Positions 49,147-62,255 of a stretch of 64,000 nucleotides of DNA are shown in pieces; position 1 is the stretch's first letter; the number at the start of each line of letters is the position of its first letter. A model generated the notes under the pieces. It ran no database searches and had not been told where the DNA came from. It saw nothing but the letters and a program-made list of their open reading frames with translations. The DNA is taken from contig CM051029.1 of NCBI GenBank assembly GCA_027627225.1, positions 25,428,851 to 25,492,850 on the forward strand, in the 5' to 3' direction. The position numbers were made by a program, and so were the translations under genes. Source of the DNA: Congeria kusceri. Its lineage: Eukaryota; Mollusca; Bivalvia; Myida; Dreissenidae.

Positions 49147-50165
49147 GGCGGTTTTTGTCCGCCCATTATGTCATTTATGGAAGAACTTGTGTTTTCATTG
49201 TATATTACAAATTGTTTTGTATAAACAATGTATTGGTTATTTTATGGCATTTTAAATAAATGCCCTTTTTCGATCCTGACCCACGTGTTGTTTTTCCTTC
49301 AATGCCATACGAGTTCGACCGCTCCTTAGACTTCCCGGGGACAATACATAAATAATATTTAATGAACACATACAATGTTTGATGTCATTGTTCACGTAAA
49401 TTGTTTCATGCAAGTTAACCTTAGCTCAGTAGTCAATATCCAATCGTATACAAGTGTTTTATCACGTGATGTTAGTCAGCCAATCAGAATACGTAGAACT
49501 CATTGTTTACATTATATTTGGTGCAGGCGGATGCCTCACCATTTTGCATTTTTTTTAAACCACCTCCACCTCTTTATTTCCATTCATCGTTCTTTTATGC
49601 CACGTCGGATATACGCCAATCAATTTATGCTCTTTTTTAATACTTGATATTTCATGGTATAATATATTTTATATATACGACCTATATGTCATTGTAGGTC
49701 ATTTATGGCCTAACTTATGTTTTCATTGCTTATTACAAATTGTTATGCATATACGGTGTATTTGCGGTTTATGTCCGCCCATTATTTTCATTGTATGTTA
49801 CAAATTGTATGTATATACAATGTGGCGGTTTTTGTCCGCCCATTATGTAATTTATGGAACAACTTGTGTTTTCATTGTATATTACAAAATGTTATGTATA
49901 TACAATGTATTGGTTATTATATGGCATTTTCAATAAATGCCCTTTTTCGATCCTGAAAAAAGGCGGTTTTTGTCCGCCCATTATGTCATTTATGGAAAAA
50001 CTTGTTTTCATTGTATATTACAAATTGTTTTGTATATACAATGTATTAGTTATTTTATGGCATTTAAAATAAATGCCCTTTTTCGATCCTGACCCACGTG
50101 TTGTTTTTCCTTCAATGCCATACTAGTTCAACCGCTCCTTAGACTTCCCGGGGACAATACATAAA
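49147..50165. repeat. Repeat unit with gcggtttttgtccgccc start, two full and one partial copies
   Basis: A unit of about 205 bp starting gcggtttttgtccgccc and running through aaataaatgccctttttcga, acccacgtgttgtttttcct and cttcccggggacaatacat occurs at 49147-49350 and 49962-50165. A partial copy (49825-49960) ends at cctttttcgatcctga, and further echoes lie at 49700-49800. The full copies are nearly identical. Each starts with a small gcgg/ccgc inverted pair. Probably a mobile element or its tandem remnant; no coding frame. Confidence 0.75.
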
Positions 50166-50530
50166 ATGAGTTGTTTACCTCACATGTCATTGAAGTGGTT
50201 TACAACAACTTTAATCCATTCCATTTCAACTTACTTGATCATTGATGCCAGCGGATTATTCTTTGCGGAAAGACTTTCTTTGTTCAACCAACAAAGCTTA
50301 GTCATCAAAGAAATAACCGTTTACATAAAGTTCATGTGAAAAGAAATGAAAACTAAGACTACATGTGTAATTTAACGAAACATTTATTTCTGTCACCGCT
50401 GTCTGTCTCCACACAAATTGAAAAGGGATCTACCTCACCGCTAACATTCTAGGCATATATTCCACACACTTGCTATAGGATTATATGGTCCAGTTAAAAC
50501 ATAAATACATTAAATATTGCATTCCGATTT

Positions 50531-51110
50531 TCAGCTCGACTATTCAACGAATAGGTGAGCTTTCCTACCTTACTTTTGCTGCACAAATGCGGCGGTAATA
50601 GGGCGAAATATAGTTCCAAAAATAGTAAATAAAATACCATTATACTCAAAGATCTTCGTCCAGTTAAAGTTACCTGGTTTAAAGGTATTAATGCACTGCA
50701 GTTTGTTGAACTTGAAATTAGCAGGCATATTCGTTTTTATCATATTTTTCTCTCTCTTTATTTTCCAGCACCTGGTCAATGAACAAGATTGAAAGTCAGA
50801 AAACGGTGAACCATTAACAAAATACACGTAGTTTAATAACCAGAAAAATATGTTCGCGAACGTAAACAGGTCAGTTGTCTATTTAATGAAAAATGACACT
50901 TAATTGTAACAAATACAAACCAAAACGCTGAGAACGTGGAAAGACTGTTGGCGAGGAAAGGAACGAAAGCAAAATAAGGGGAAACAGAGTGTAGCAAGTT
51001 TTTAAAAGGTCACATTTGTTTGAATGAAATTGAATTTCCGCAATGCTATTTTTGCACAAGACATATCAAACTACTCATTGTTATCCTGATACCAGGGGCG
51101 GTCCCAAGAT
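50531..51110 (-). mobile_element. Helitron-like 3' end on the minus strand
   Basis: Read on the minus strand, ctattcgttgaatag forms a 6-bp stem hairpin, followed by tcgagctga, a hairpin plus CTRR terminus like that of the elements at 2287 and 55522. The body would extend to higher coordinates. Its other end is not clear, so the right limit is approximate. Confidence 0.4.
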
Positions 51111-51214
51111 TTCGGGTTAGGGGGTGGGGCGTAAACCTTGTATCGTGCAGTTGTAACCCCTGTATGTTTTCTGCAGTGATCAGCCACAGAGCCGTATCAA
51201 AGATATATAATAAA

Positions 51215-51300
51215 TCTTTGCACATGATGATGATGATGAATAAATCTTTGCACATGATGATGATGATAAAGATGATGATGATGATGGTCATCATCAATTG
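51215..51300. repeat. GAT trinucleotide microsatellite
   Basis: Runs of gatgatgat are interrupted by aataaatctttgcacat, which is itself duplicated (51207 and 51239). Open frames across it are composition artefacts. Confidence 0.85.
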
Positions 51301-51789
51301 CACTTTGTTTCACTGAATAAATTAATACTTCACCGTATTATGTTCGATTGACATGTTGGTTCATCTGTATGCCACCCACCTGTTTTGGCAGTAAATTGCC
51401 CTTGTTGATTTGCCTGTCCACTAAATTCGTATTTGACATTCAATGTTTACAAGTTATATCAGGAACATCTTTAAACATGTACAATTCGTAACTGAGTACA
51501 TTCAAACACACTCGCATCGATAATTATTTGTATTTTTTTATTTACCGATGTGTTATGCATGGTCTCTTTTCGAAGGAATGTCTTTAAATTTTAATAACTC
51601 ACACGTTCAAAGTCAAGCAGTTGTCTTCACATGTGCTATGCAGTGTGTTTTTGTTTCATCGAAACGAACTTACTGACAAACAGACGAACATGTTTTAGAC
51701 AAAATATTGTGAAATATACTCGTATGATTGCGTTATGAACTAATAAATCAAATGAGTCAGACCTTATTTTCCATTCCGCTGACACTAAT

Positions 51790-52640
51790 CATCCCAGCCA
51801 GCAAGAATATATGGGACCCTTATGGGTCCAATATGAACTACCATATGGGGCCTGTATGGGCTAACCATATGGGGCCAAATGGGATTTTTCAAACTGTATT
51901 TGTATGGGTCCCAGATGGGTTGCTATATGGGACCTATGTAGGATCCATGTGGACCCAAGATGGGTTCTATATGGGATACCTATATAGGTCCAATATGGGC
52001 TTCGATATGGGTCCTGTATGGGCACTCCATATGTGGCCAAATGGGATTTTGCAAACTGTATTTGTATGGGTCCCAGATGGGTTGCGATATGGGACCTATG
52101 TGGGTCTATGTGGACCCAAGGTGGGTCCTATATGGGGTGTCCATATAGGCCCAATATGGGCTTTAATATGAGTCCTGTATGGGCAACCCATATGGGGCCA
52201 AGTGGGATTTTGCAAACTGTTTTTGCATGGGTCCCAGGTGGGTTGCGATATGGGACCTATGTGGGTCCCATTTGGACCCAAGGTGGGTCCTATATCGGCT
52301 ACCCATATGGGTCCAATATTGGCTTCGCTATGGGTCCTTTATAGGCAACCCATATGGGGCCATGTGGGATTTTGCAAACTGTTTTTGCATGGGCCCCCAT
52401 ATGGGTTGCATTATGGGATCCATGTGGGTCCTATATGGATCCAAGATGGGCCCCATTATAGGCTTCCCATATGGGACCCATGCAAAAGGGGTTTGCAAAA
52501 TCCCACTTGGCCCCATATGAACTGCCCATTTAGAACCCATCCAGGTTTCGATATGGGTCCTTTATGGGCATCCTATATGGGACCCAGTTGGGTTTTGCTA
52601 ACACTGTTTGCATGGGTCCCATGTAGGGTTTGTTTATGTA
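51790..52640. repeat. Palindromic minisatellite, variant array with 161-bp higher-order unit
   Basis: Built of catatggg-type units, but organised in a longer repeat of about 161-162 bp marked by gggattttgcaaactg at 51881, 52043, 52204 and 52366. At about 52480-52515 one module is inverted (ttgcaaaatcccacttggcc). The left edge, cagccagcaagaatatatgg, shares ccagcaag with the ends of the arrays at 6520 and 59615. Frames are open on both strands because units are near multiples of three; I do not call them genes. Confidence 0.85.
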
Positions 52641-52649
52641 AAGGTCCTG

Positions 52650-53253
52650 TTTATTATATATACATGATGCATTGCACAATACAATAAACAATAACTATTC
52701 TATTAATGTTACTCACAAGCTGCGGAGCATATATATATATAATATAATATCATAATTAAAGTTCATTCTTTAATACAACAACACATTTAATCCTTTCTTA
52801 CTTTAATTGGATTGCTATTTGCAGAATATAAAACTTACTAGTTATTAACATATGTCTGTTTTCGTTAAAGGATATTAAATAGATGTGTTAGTTCCTTTAT
52901 GCATAATGTTAATGTCACTTGTCTTCTTCATGTAAACAGGACAAATAAACAATCACACACTATTCATGATGACATTTCGGCCTGTGTTACAAAAATGGAC
53001 CATACCATTTTGATCATATTAACTAGTCTAGAAAGATACAATTCTGTAAATAAAGCATTATCGTGAACTGCACACATGTGGCACAATAAAACAGCAATCA
53101 AAGAATAACACATTATGAGCAAATTCAGACACATTTAAAAGCCAAACACAGTGTGGACAAACCTAACAATTAATGTGACTCTATAGCACACAGCCTTTAC
53201 TGGTAGTAAGGTATGATAATGGAATCAAATGCGAGATAACTCCACCAGTATAT
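52650..53253. other. AT-rich spacer
   Basis: No gene or repeat that I can support, apart from a short atatatat tract near 52730. Homology to block A starts after this spacer. Confidence 0.5.
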
Positions 53254-53569
53254 ATAACAATCTTACAGTATTGTATAGTATGGAGCAATTAACCTCACAA
53301 AGATGTTTTAGTATGACTATATTATCAGAATTTACAAAAATTATGGTAAACATGTAAATATGGGCCTGCCGCCCAGAATACAACATATATAACAGTTATA
53401 ATACATTCTGAAATATACCACCTTGCGTTCATAATATTGATAATATTTTATGTATCAGGCCCAGAATACAGCATATATGACAGTTTCAATCCTTGTACAT
53501 TCCAAAAGACAACTATGTTATCATAGAATCAATACAATGTATTTGTCTGGCCCAGAATACAACATACGT

Positions 53570-53872
53570 TAGGGAAAGATCTAGGATCCAAAAAGGTACA
53601 GGGTGCTGCTAAGAAGAAGCAGGGTGGAAAACCGGAACAGTTTGATGACATTTTCTATTAAGTTGCTAAATTTGGGGTTTTCATGAGTATCATGCTTCTA
53701 TTGAAGATTCTTCAGCATATTCTATTCATATGACATATATTATTTGTAAAAATATATTTAATTTAAAAAGATTTTCAGCATTGCTGTGTTGACCACTCCA
53801 GAGGGGCAGCAGGGGGGAACCAAAAAGGAGCAGGGTGCAGCACCCTTCTATTTGGCCATAGATCTTTTCCTA
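53570..53872. mobile_element. 303-bp TIR element inserted in block B only
   Basis: It starts tagggaaagatcta and ends tagatcttttccta (14-bp TIR, one mismatch), flanked by atacgt on both sides (53564-53569 and 53873-53878). Subterminal gggtgctgc/gcagcaccc pairs extend the inverted repeat. Block A lacks it at the equivalent place (about 293). A non-autonomous DNA transposon; superfamily not assigned. Confidence 0.85.
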
Positions 53873-54659
53873 ATACGTGTATATTATGGTTTCAAATCAA
53901 TTCTGACATACCATTGTGTTTCATATTGGAAATATAATTTATATATCCAACCCACAATACAACATAAACAGTTTAAAACAATTCAGATAGTTGTGTTTTC
54001 AAAAGCACAATATAAAAATCTATCGTTCCGAATTAGAGTACCGCACAATTATAACAGTGCAATACAAAACAATTCAAACAGGCCAATGTGTTAACTTATA
54101 AATATATATTCAGCATACATTGAGACATATAGTAATACAATACATTTACATTCAAAATAGACAACTGTCAAGCAATTACAAACACATTATTATTTTCAGT
54201 AGGTAAGCCTGTTATGTCATTGCATACACCATTGTTATAAAACATTTAAGAATGGTCACAAGACTAAGGCTCACAAACTAGTTCAAATATGAAAATAGTT
54301 AGTGTTATGTTAATTTGTAAGAGCCACATCTCAATAATACTAACTTGATCATGTATTAATATTCAATATGAAAAAACGGTTAAAACTTTCTCACATTTAA
54401 TACCGAGCCTTTATTAAACAACAATTAATTCAAAACATAAAGCATGATCAAGATGATGTAAAATATAAAGAGGACGTATGTGGTGAAATCAAACTGTAAC
54501 TAGCAATTCTAAACAATCAAGAATTTGTAAAAAATCTTTCAATATTTAAAAAGGTACGTTTGTTTAACTAAACCGTTTCTAAAGAATATTAGCATATAAT
54601 ATTTTTTTTAAACATGTCAATTACAAGCCTGAAAATATTATAAGGAATATGTGAATTAA

Positions 54660-55522
54660 CAAGAGCTGCCTCAGGACAGTGCGCTCGACTATTCACTACT
54701 CTTAAAGTCTTTGATTGTATAATATATTCTGTCAGTGACTTTACATAATGACCATGAAAACGTGAGTAAAATTTTAATTGAATATATGTAGTAGTTAAAG
54801 AGATATGTCCTTGCACACAAACTTTAACCTGAATGTTACTAAGTACAAAAAGGGTCATAAGTCTGCTAAAATGCTGGTCACAGTATTGGGCATTGGCTAG
54901 TGACCTTATACTATGACCCTGAAGACATGTGTAAAGTTCCAGCTGAATATCTGAATTCAGCTAAATTGCAGATAAGAGTTATAGGCCTTGGTCAGTGACC
55001 TCACATAATGCCCTGAAGACATGTGTGAAGTTTCAATTAAATATCTGTAGTAGTTACAGATATATATATATATATATACTTGTTGCACGCAAACCTTAAC
55101 CGGAATTTTCTAAGTACAAAAAGGGGCCTAATTCTGCTAAATTGCAGGACAGAATTATGGGCTTTGGTCAATGACCTTACATAATGACCAAGAAGGCATG
55201 TGTGAAATTTCAATAGAATATATGTAGTACTACTGTAGTTATTGATGTATGTTACTTATGTACTTGTTGCATGCAAACTTTAACCTGAATTTTGTAAGTA
55301 CAAAAAGGGGCATAATTCTCTTAATTGCAGGTCAAAGTTATGTGTCTTGGCCAGTGACCTTATATAATGACCCTGAAGGCATGTGTTAAGTTTCAGTTAA
55401 ATATCTGTAGTAGTTACAGAGATATGGACTTGTTGCCCAGAATCCTTAACCAGGGCATTACGCCAACGCCGAAGAACGGGTGAGTAGTATAGCTCAAACT
55501 ATTCGGTGAATAGTCAAGCTAA
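54660..55522 (+). mobile_element. Helitron-like element with internal repeats (block B)
   Basis: Counterpart of 1050-2287, with fewer internal repeat units. The right end has actattcggtgaatagt, then caagctaa ending at 55522. An atatat tract at 55060 interrupts one unit. Confidence 0.65.
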
Positions 55523-55625
55523 AACACATATAATTATTTAAAATTTAAGTCGATGTAATACAGTATTTTAGACTATGACTGCAATCATTTCACTCACAAC
55601 AATTACAATTGCATGTTTTCTAAGT

Positions 55626-56784
55626 AAGGCTAAAAAAATTAATGACTTGTTTCTCAGGCACTTTTTGCAAAAAAATCAGGAGGGAGGGCAATTTTTCCTA
55701 CTCTTTTCTACTGGCACTATGTAATGACTTATTAAAACAAGTAATTAAGTACAGATTAAAGACAATTTTAAGTTTACAACATAAGCATAATAACAACATA
55801 AGCATCCCTTTTTATAAAATTCTAAATATAGATTTATTAATCAAAAACTGTCATTTATGCAAGCTGATGTAAAAAGGCAATCAATGTGAATGTTCATAAT
55901 TAACATAAATGCCTTCACATTGATAGAACATCAGCATTAAAGTACTTCTATTGATAGAATTCAGCTTTTGGTAAATCATATTTTTATAACTGTAAAAATA
56001 GGATTTATTTTTGCAATAAATCAATAATTTTTGGAAAGGAAAATCAACACTTGTAAATGCTGCTGGCATTTTCGTTCGTTTCCATAGGACTTATATTGAC
56101 ACAGGTTTTCTTCAAACAATTTTGAATGCTATTACACAAGCATAAGCATCTACGAAACAAAAGTTTAAATCAACAAATAGACGATATTTATAATGGTTCC
56201 CAGTCGAATATTACATTTTGTATCAACATTTACACAGTATTTCACAATTTATCCGATTTATATAATTAAATCAGACAGGAAGAAAGTTACTTAAAATACC
56301 GAAATCTCTACCGGGTTACTCTTCTTCCACTATGTTAATATGCGGATTCTTTTAATTTTAAGCCGCTGCCCATGGGATCTAATTCAATACATCGTCATTG
56401 TAGTAATAGTTCTTATGAACGTTTGTTGTGTTTATTCGTCTTAAATCTGTTTCCTATTTACGAAAGGCATTGTTCAAAAGCGCTTGGTACGAACGGAATA
56501 CTATAATGTACATGCTGGTTTACTCCAGAGTCGTCACCAGTTATCGCATACAGAAAATAGGCGATAGCAAGTTACCAAAATGTTAATAATTCACATATTG
56601 CAATGCGTAGTGTTTGTATTTTGTTCGGTAACATGCCCATTAGAAACACTTTTTGCAGTTTTATTTTTATTAACATATTTCTGGACTGCTTCTTTTTTTT
56701 GGCATTAAACCAAATTCATGGCGGGCCATTAAATACATTACGGCGCTGTCTGAGAAATAAATCATTATTTTTTTAGCCTAACAA
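55626..56784. mobile_element. 1.16-kb TIR insertion in block B only
   Basis: Block A runs directly across this point (2385). The left end aattaatgacttgtttctca is mirrored by the right end tgagaaataaatcattattt (imperfect TIR of about 28 bp). No transposase frame is visible. A clean target duplication is not evident because both ends sit in A/T runs. Confidence 0.65.
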
Positions 56785-57742
56785 CTACTGGATATAAATA
56801 TCAAGTGTCAATAACACTGGTAATTATGCATGCATTGTTTTTCTTATTTAGTGTGGTAAGGGCTAATAAACTTCATTGCTAACTGACTGTCTCTTGTAAT
56901 GAGCACGAATATACTGGACTCCATACAAGTTATGCAATTACTATTGTTAATTGAACTGATCACTGTTTGGTTATTAGAAGTATGGGGTGTTTCACGTTCA
57001 TTTCTTTACATCCGCATCATTTTTGGATCACACACACCAACAAGTAGCTTTTTTTCAGTCTCCTCATTTACGCTTGCCTTGCATTCTTGGTTCCTTGACC
57101 TTAACACATGTTCTGAAAGTACAAATTAAAAATTATGTGTTGAAATAAAATAAACATTAAGAAATACTTAGAATTCTAGACAATGCGAAACCTGTCAGAC
57201 AATCAGACGTGTCAGACATAAAGTGAGGGTGTCTGACAAAATGTATCATAAACCTTATACATATTATTTGATGTGAGTTAGACCTTTGTTTGATATATAA
57301 AGGAAATTATTACTGCAACAATCAGTGTATGCATTATGTTATGGCAAATAAATAAATAATAATCAATTAGTTAACAGTGTATATCATGTTTTCAACATGT
57401 GGTGTAAGCTTTACAAATCATTGCCTGAAAGCTGACTGAGAGGTCCACGGAGTCTGGGATTCAACAAAAAAATCAGATTAAAGTTGATATACATGTTATG
57501 TATTCTTATAAACAAACAACAATTTTATTTTCATAAAATATACAGCAATTTCTTATTCTCAAAATATCAAACTTACTATATTACGCTTGGACAAGTTGAA
57601 GTTTGACAAAATGTAGTTTTTCATCATTGCTGCGGAAGTTGTACTGTAGAATCAAATGCTCTTTCATAATCTGCATACCTGTGTGAAGAAGGGGATACAT
57701 GTATGTATTATATATCTGTTATCAGCTATTACCACATGAGCG

Positions 57743-58257
57743 TTAAAGGGACCTGTTCACAGATTGGCAAATTGGCAATTTTCAAGATGTTTTTCATAGA
57801 TCCCAAAAAGAAAAATACATTATATATAGACAAGCAAAATGACACTACTGACAAACAAATATACTGGAAATACAGTGTATTATATATATATAAAAATTGA
57901 AATGGATAAAATTTTAGTTTTATGAAAAATCATCAATTGAAAAGGATAAAATTATAAAGCGTTTGCAACGCTTATTGTCGGTATTTTGGGAAAAAATACA
58001 TGTGTGTCACTTACATAGCGATTAGCTTTAAACATTCACCTCAATGATCGGCAGTCAGAACAGCCGAGTGGTTACAGTGAGAGGTTTTTTATCGCGGCGG
58101 ACGTGGTTCGAGTCCGGTCCATGGCAATTTTTATTTATTAATTTTCTTGATATAATATTTGTTTGTGGTCAATCCAACATGTTAAGTTTAAATAGCAGTT
58201 AAGGTGTTAAGTGGCATTTTTTAAAAATACGAAAATGTGTGAACAAGTCCCTTTAAA
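57743..58257 (+). mobile_element. TIR element enclosing a tRNA-like sequence (block B)
   Basis: Counterpart of 3842-4336, starting ttaaagggacctgttcaca and ending tgtgaacaagtccctttaaa. Its tRNA-like core at 58060-58128 has cagccgagtgg and ggttcgagtcc. The B box is closer to consensus than in block A. Confidence 0.7.
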
Positions 58258-58432
58258 AGAAATATATTTTCATGCTATTGCAACTACTGGTATTTGGCCA
58301 GTCTACTGCAGGTAAGATTAAGTTAACATCATATATGATCATAGATCTACACGTAAATATTTAGAATTTTATCATTAATTATGTATAGCAGGTTTACCAA
58401 TTATGCATAATGTCATTAATTAAGATAAAATT

Positions 58433-58619
58433 GAATTTTACAGAAGATCATGTTAGAATCGAAAGAATTGACAGGTTAGCGTTGGCTATTGCGTTAATAA
58501 CCAAAAGTTTGGAGTTCTGATGTGAAGCAATTAAGCCACGCGGGCAGTAGCCCGAGTGGTTTTTAACCAACGCAAACCTGTCAATTATTTGGATTCCAAC
58601 ACGATCTTCTGTAAAATTC
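58433..58619. mobile_element. Fold-back element (block B)
   Basis: Counterpart of 4701-4929. The arms gaattttacagaagatcatg and gatcttctgtaaaattc are intact. The loop is about 40 bp shorter because part of the right arm next to it is deleted. Confidence 0.8.
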
Positions 58620-59556
58620 TTCTGTAATTTTAAAGGTTATGAATGAGAACTATAGGAATCTATAGTCCACCCATTTTCCACTAAAGTACATTGACATGCG
58701 TTTCAGTGATGTCAATAAACCATAACAATTCAAAATGACGTCAGCTTCATTGATACACATTGAGCGAATGGCGTTATACTTGTTGATAAATACAGTGAAA
58801 ATATTAAGCACATACATTTTACGGAGCCATTTTAATTACCGGAACTATTTTCAAAACATTACGCTCCGCCCATAATTTGTTGCAGAATAACCCATGGTTG
58901 ACTTTATTCTTTATCTATGGAAAATTAGCCGCGTGGCCGTGTCGTGTTAGAATTAAATATAACGGGATTAATAACACAAATGAATTTGCTGTTTATTTCT
59001 TTTGTAATTAAATATTTTAATATTGATTATAGCGATAAATAAGAACATGATAATTAATGCAAGGCATGTAAAAATGAAATATATGATGTATATTTTGTGT
59101 GTGAGATTGCTTAAGCTTACTCATAAATGTATACTTCAGAACTCAAATGCAAGAAATTTATTGTTCCAATTAGTGAAATGATTCCAAGTTCCAACATTCA
59201 ATTTATTGCCATAGGGTGTACGTTTAAATAAATAATGCAACTTCAACAAAAGCAACTAAATTGTTTTCCAACTGATAACCCATGCTTTATTTGCACAAAG
59301 ATTACACGTACAAAACAACACACACATTTTGCAACAGTTTTGATAGTGAAGTTACATTTTTTAAATAGTCGGGAAAATACATGACAGTAGAGAGATATTT
59401 ACTTCAAATCTGATTTAAAGTGCAATTATGATCATTAAGTTATGAAAAACATTTTACCAGGTGCAAAACACATATTTACTTACTTGATATTTAAAATGCA
59501 GGCTGCATTGTGCTCCTCGAAAGAAAATCTGCAGTTGATAAAATGATTCTCAAATC

Positions 59557-59568
59557 AAGATGGCCGCC
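59557..59568 (+). promoter_or_regulatory. YY1-like AAGATGGCCGCC motif
   Basis: It sits just before array B and is mutated in the matching place of block A (6463-6474). Such motifs occur in promoters and in some mobile elements. No transcript is known here, so the function is open. Confidence 0.3.
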
Positions 59569-59614
59569 GTGAATAACTGCCTTGAACTGGTCATAGTAGC
59601 GCACAACAGACTGA

Positions 59615-62255
59615 CCGATATGGGCATGTTTGCTGGGTCCCATATGGACTTGATAATTAGAAACCCATATGGTCTCTCTTGCTGGGACCCATATGGACTT
59701 GCTATTGGTGACCCAACTAGGCCCGATTTTTATCGGGGCCCATATGGGCTTACTAGCTGAGACCCTATATGGGTTTGCTTTTGCGGGATGCATATCTAGG
59801 CTTTTATGCTGGGACCCATATTGGCTTGTTTGCCTGGGTCCTACCTGCGACTGATATGGGCACGACAATGTATGTGGGGCCCTTACGGATCCCATGTGGT
59901 TAATTAGCCCAGTTATAGCCCATATTGGGCCCCCATAGTCTGGCTTGCCGGAACGCATACGAGCTTACTTGCTGGAGACTCATATGGGCTCTATTAAAGG
60001 GACCCGTATTGGGTTGATTGTTGGTGTCCCATATCGGCTTGCTTGTTGGGAATGCTCTTTGTGACCCATATGGTCTAGTTTGCTGGAGACCCATACGGGT
60101 CTTTTGGCGGGGCTTGCTTGTTTGGTACCCATATGGGCTTTCCTGCTGGGTCCCATATAATATTGCTGTTGTTGACCCATTAGGGTTTTCTTGTTGGAGA
60201 CCCATATGGGCTTTATTTCTGGGACCTAGATGGGATAACTTGTTGGGGACCTATTTAGGCTTCTTTTGCTGCGACCCATATGGGCTTTCTTGTTGGGCGC
60301 CCAATTGGACTTTCTTGCCTGGACCGTGTGTGCTGTTTTGATGGGACACATATCAGGTTGCTTGTTTGGACCCATACGGGCTTGCTTGTGGGGAACCCAT
60401 ATGGGGATGCTCTGTGTGACCCATATGGGCTAGTTTGTTGGGGACAAATACGGGCCTTCTTGCTGGGACCTATATGGGCTTGCTTGTTTGGTACCCATAT
60501 GGCCTCTCCTGCTGGGACCCATATGATATTGCTATTGTTGACCCATATGGGCTTGCTTTTTGGGGACCGATAATGGGCTGTTTTTCTTTGACCCACATGG
60601 GATTACTTGTAGGGGATCTATATAGGCTTTTTTGCTGGGAGCCCATACGGGAATGCTCTTATTGACCCATATGGATTAGTTTGTCGGGGACCCATATGGA
60701 CCTTCTTGCTTGGACCCATATAGGCTTGCCTGTTTGGTACCCACGTGGGCTCTCTTGCTGGGATCCATATGGTCTTGCTGTTGTTGACCCATATGGGCTT
60801 GCTTGTTGGGGAGCAATATGGGCTGTCTTGCTGGGACCCATATGGACTTACTTGCTGGGGACCTGTATGGGCTATATGTTGGGACCCATATGGAGCTTAC
60901 TTGGTTTGCGCCCATTTGGGCTTTCTTGCAGGGACTTATATTGGGCTTGCTTGCCTGGGACCCAACTGGGACTGACATGGGCAATACAACGCATATGGGT
61001 CCCACATGGGGCACATGTGGTTTATCAGCCCAGGTATAGCCCATATCGGTCCACATGGGATAGCTTACTGGGACCCATATGGGCATGCTTTCTGGGAACC
61101 TATGTGGGTAGGCTTGCTTGGTCCAATATGGACCCGGTATGGGCAAAAACATAATTTCATGGGTCCCACATGGGGCCCATATGGTGTATTTGCCTAAGTA
61201 AAGCCCATATTGTGCCCATATGGGCTTGCTTACTGGTAAGTTTTCGTGATAGGACCAATATGGGCTTACTAGTTGGAAACCCAGTTAGACTTCCTTGCTC
61301 GGACCTATATGGACTTGCTTGCCTGCGACCCAAGTGGGTTTAATATGGGCAACACTATGTATATTGGTCCCACATGGGGCCCACGTGGAACATCAGTCCA
61401 GATATAGCTCTAATGAGGCCCACATCTGATAGCTTACCGGGACCCATATGGGCATACTTGCAAGGAATCCATGTGGGCTTGCCTGCTTGGTCCAATATGG
61501 GCCCGATATAGGCAGAAAAAAATATATGTGTCCCACATGGGGCCATATGATATATTTTATCAGGTATTTCTCATATTGGGCCCATATAGGCCTACTTGCT
61601 GGGACCCATATGGGGCTGCTTGTTGAAAACACACGTGGGCTTTCTCGATGGGGACCCATATGGACTTGCCCTTTGTTAAACAATATGGGTCTGTTTATTT
61701 GGGTCCCATAGAGGCCTTCTCGCTGGGACCCATATGGGCCTGCTTGTTGAGAACCTTATGGGCTCTCTTTCTTGGACCCATGTGGGCTTGGTATCGGAGG
61801 CCCATATGGACTTGCTTGTTTGGGACGCATATGGGCTTTCTTGCCGGGACCCATTTGGGCTTGATTGTTGGGGACCTATATAAGCTTTCTTGCTGGGACC
61901 CATATAGGCTTACTAGTTGGGAACCCATATGGACTTTTTTGCTGGTACCTTTATGGGCTTGCTTGCCTGGGACCCAAGTGGGTCTAACATGGGCAAGGTG
62001 ATGTATATTGGTTCCATATGGGGCCCATGTGGAAGATCAGCCGAGGTATAGCCCTTATCAGGCCCACATGTTATGACTTACCGGGACCCATATGGGCATA
62101 CTTGCAAGAAACCCATGTGGGCTTGCCTGCTTGGTCCGATATGGGCCCGATATAGGCAGAAAAAATATTATATGAGGCCCACATGGGGCCCATATGTTAT
62201 ATTTGCCCACCTATAGCACATAATGGGTCTATATGGACTTGCTTGCTGGGATGGT
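59615..62255. repeat. 24-bp palindromic minisatellite array B
   Basis: Same unit and same module order as 6520-8445 but longer (about 2.6 kb, some 105 units). Long modules start near 59838, 60958, 61329 and 61970. It stops at cttgctggg (62251), after which the sequence is unrelated to that following array A. Open frames on both strands reflect the 24-bp period, not genes. Confidence 0.92.

Larger units (their letters stand above)
53254..62255 (+). repeat. Block B of the large direct duplication
   Basis: Same orientation and order as block A. Differences: a 303-bp insertion (53570-53872), a 1.16-kb insertion (55626-56784), no counterpart of 3369-3841, and single copies of two segments that are doubled in A. 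Right-hand homology ends at the last minisatellite unit (cttgctggg), as in A. No gene is supported in this block. Confidence 0.9.

Noticed and set aside
51092..51130. caggggcggtccc as a hAT-like terminus
   Set aside because: Only one end is visible, with no partner or duplication.
59491..61928. Equivalent repeat-protein frames in array B
   Set aside because: Same reason. Frame breaks fall in different places from array A, so no frame is being conserved.
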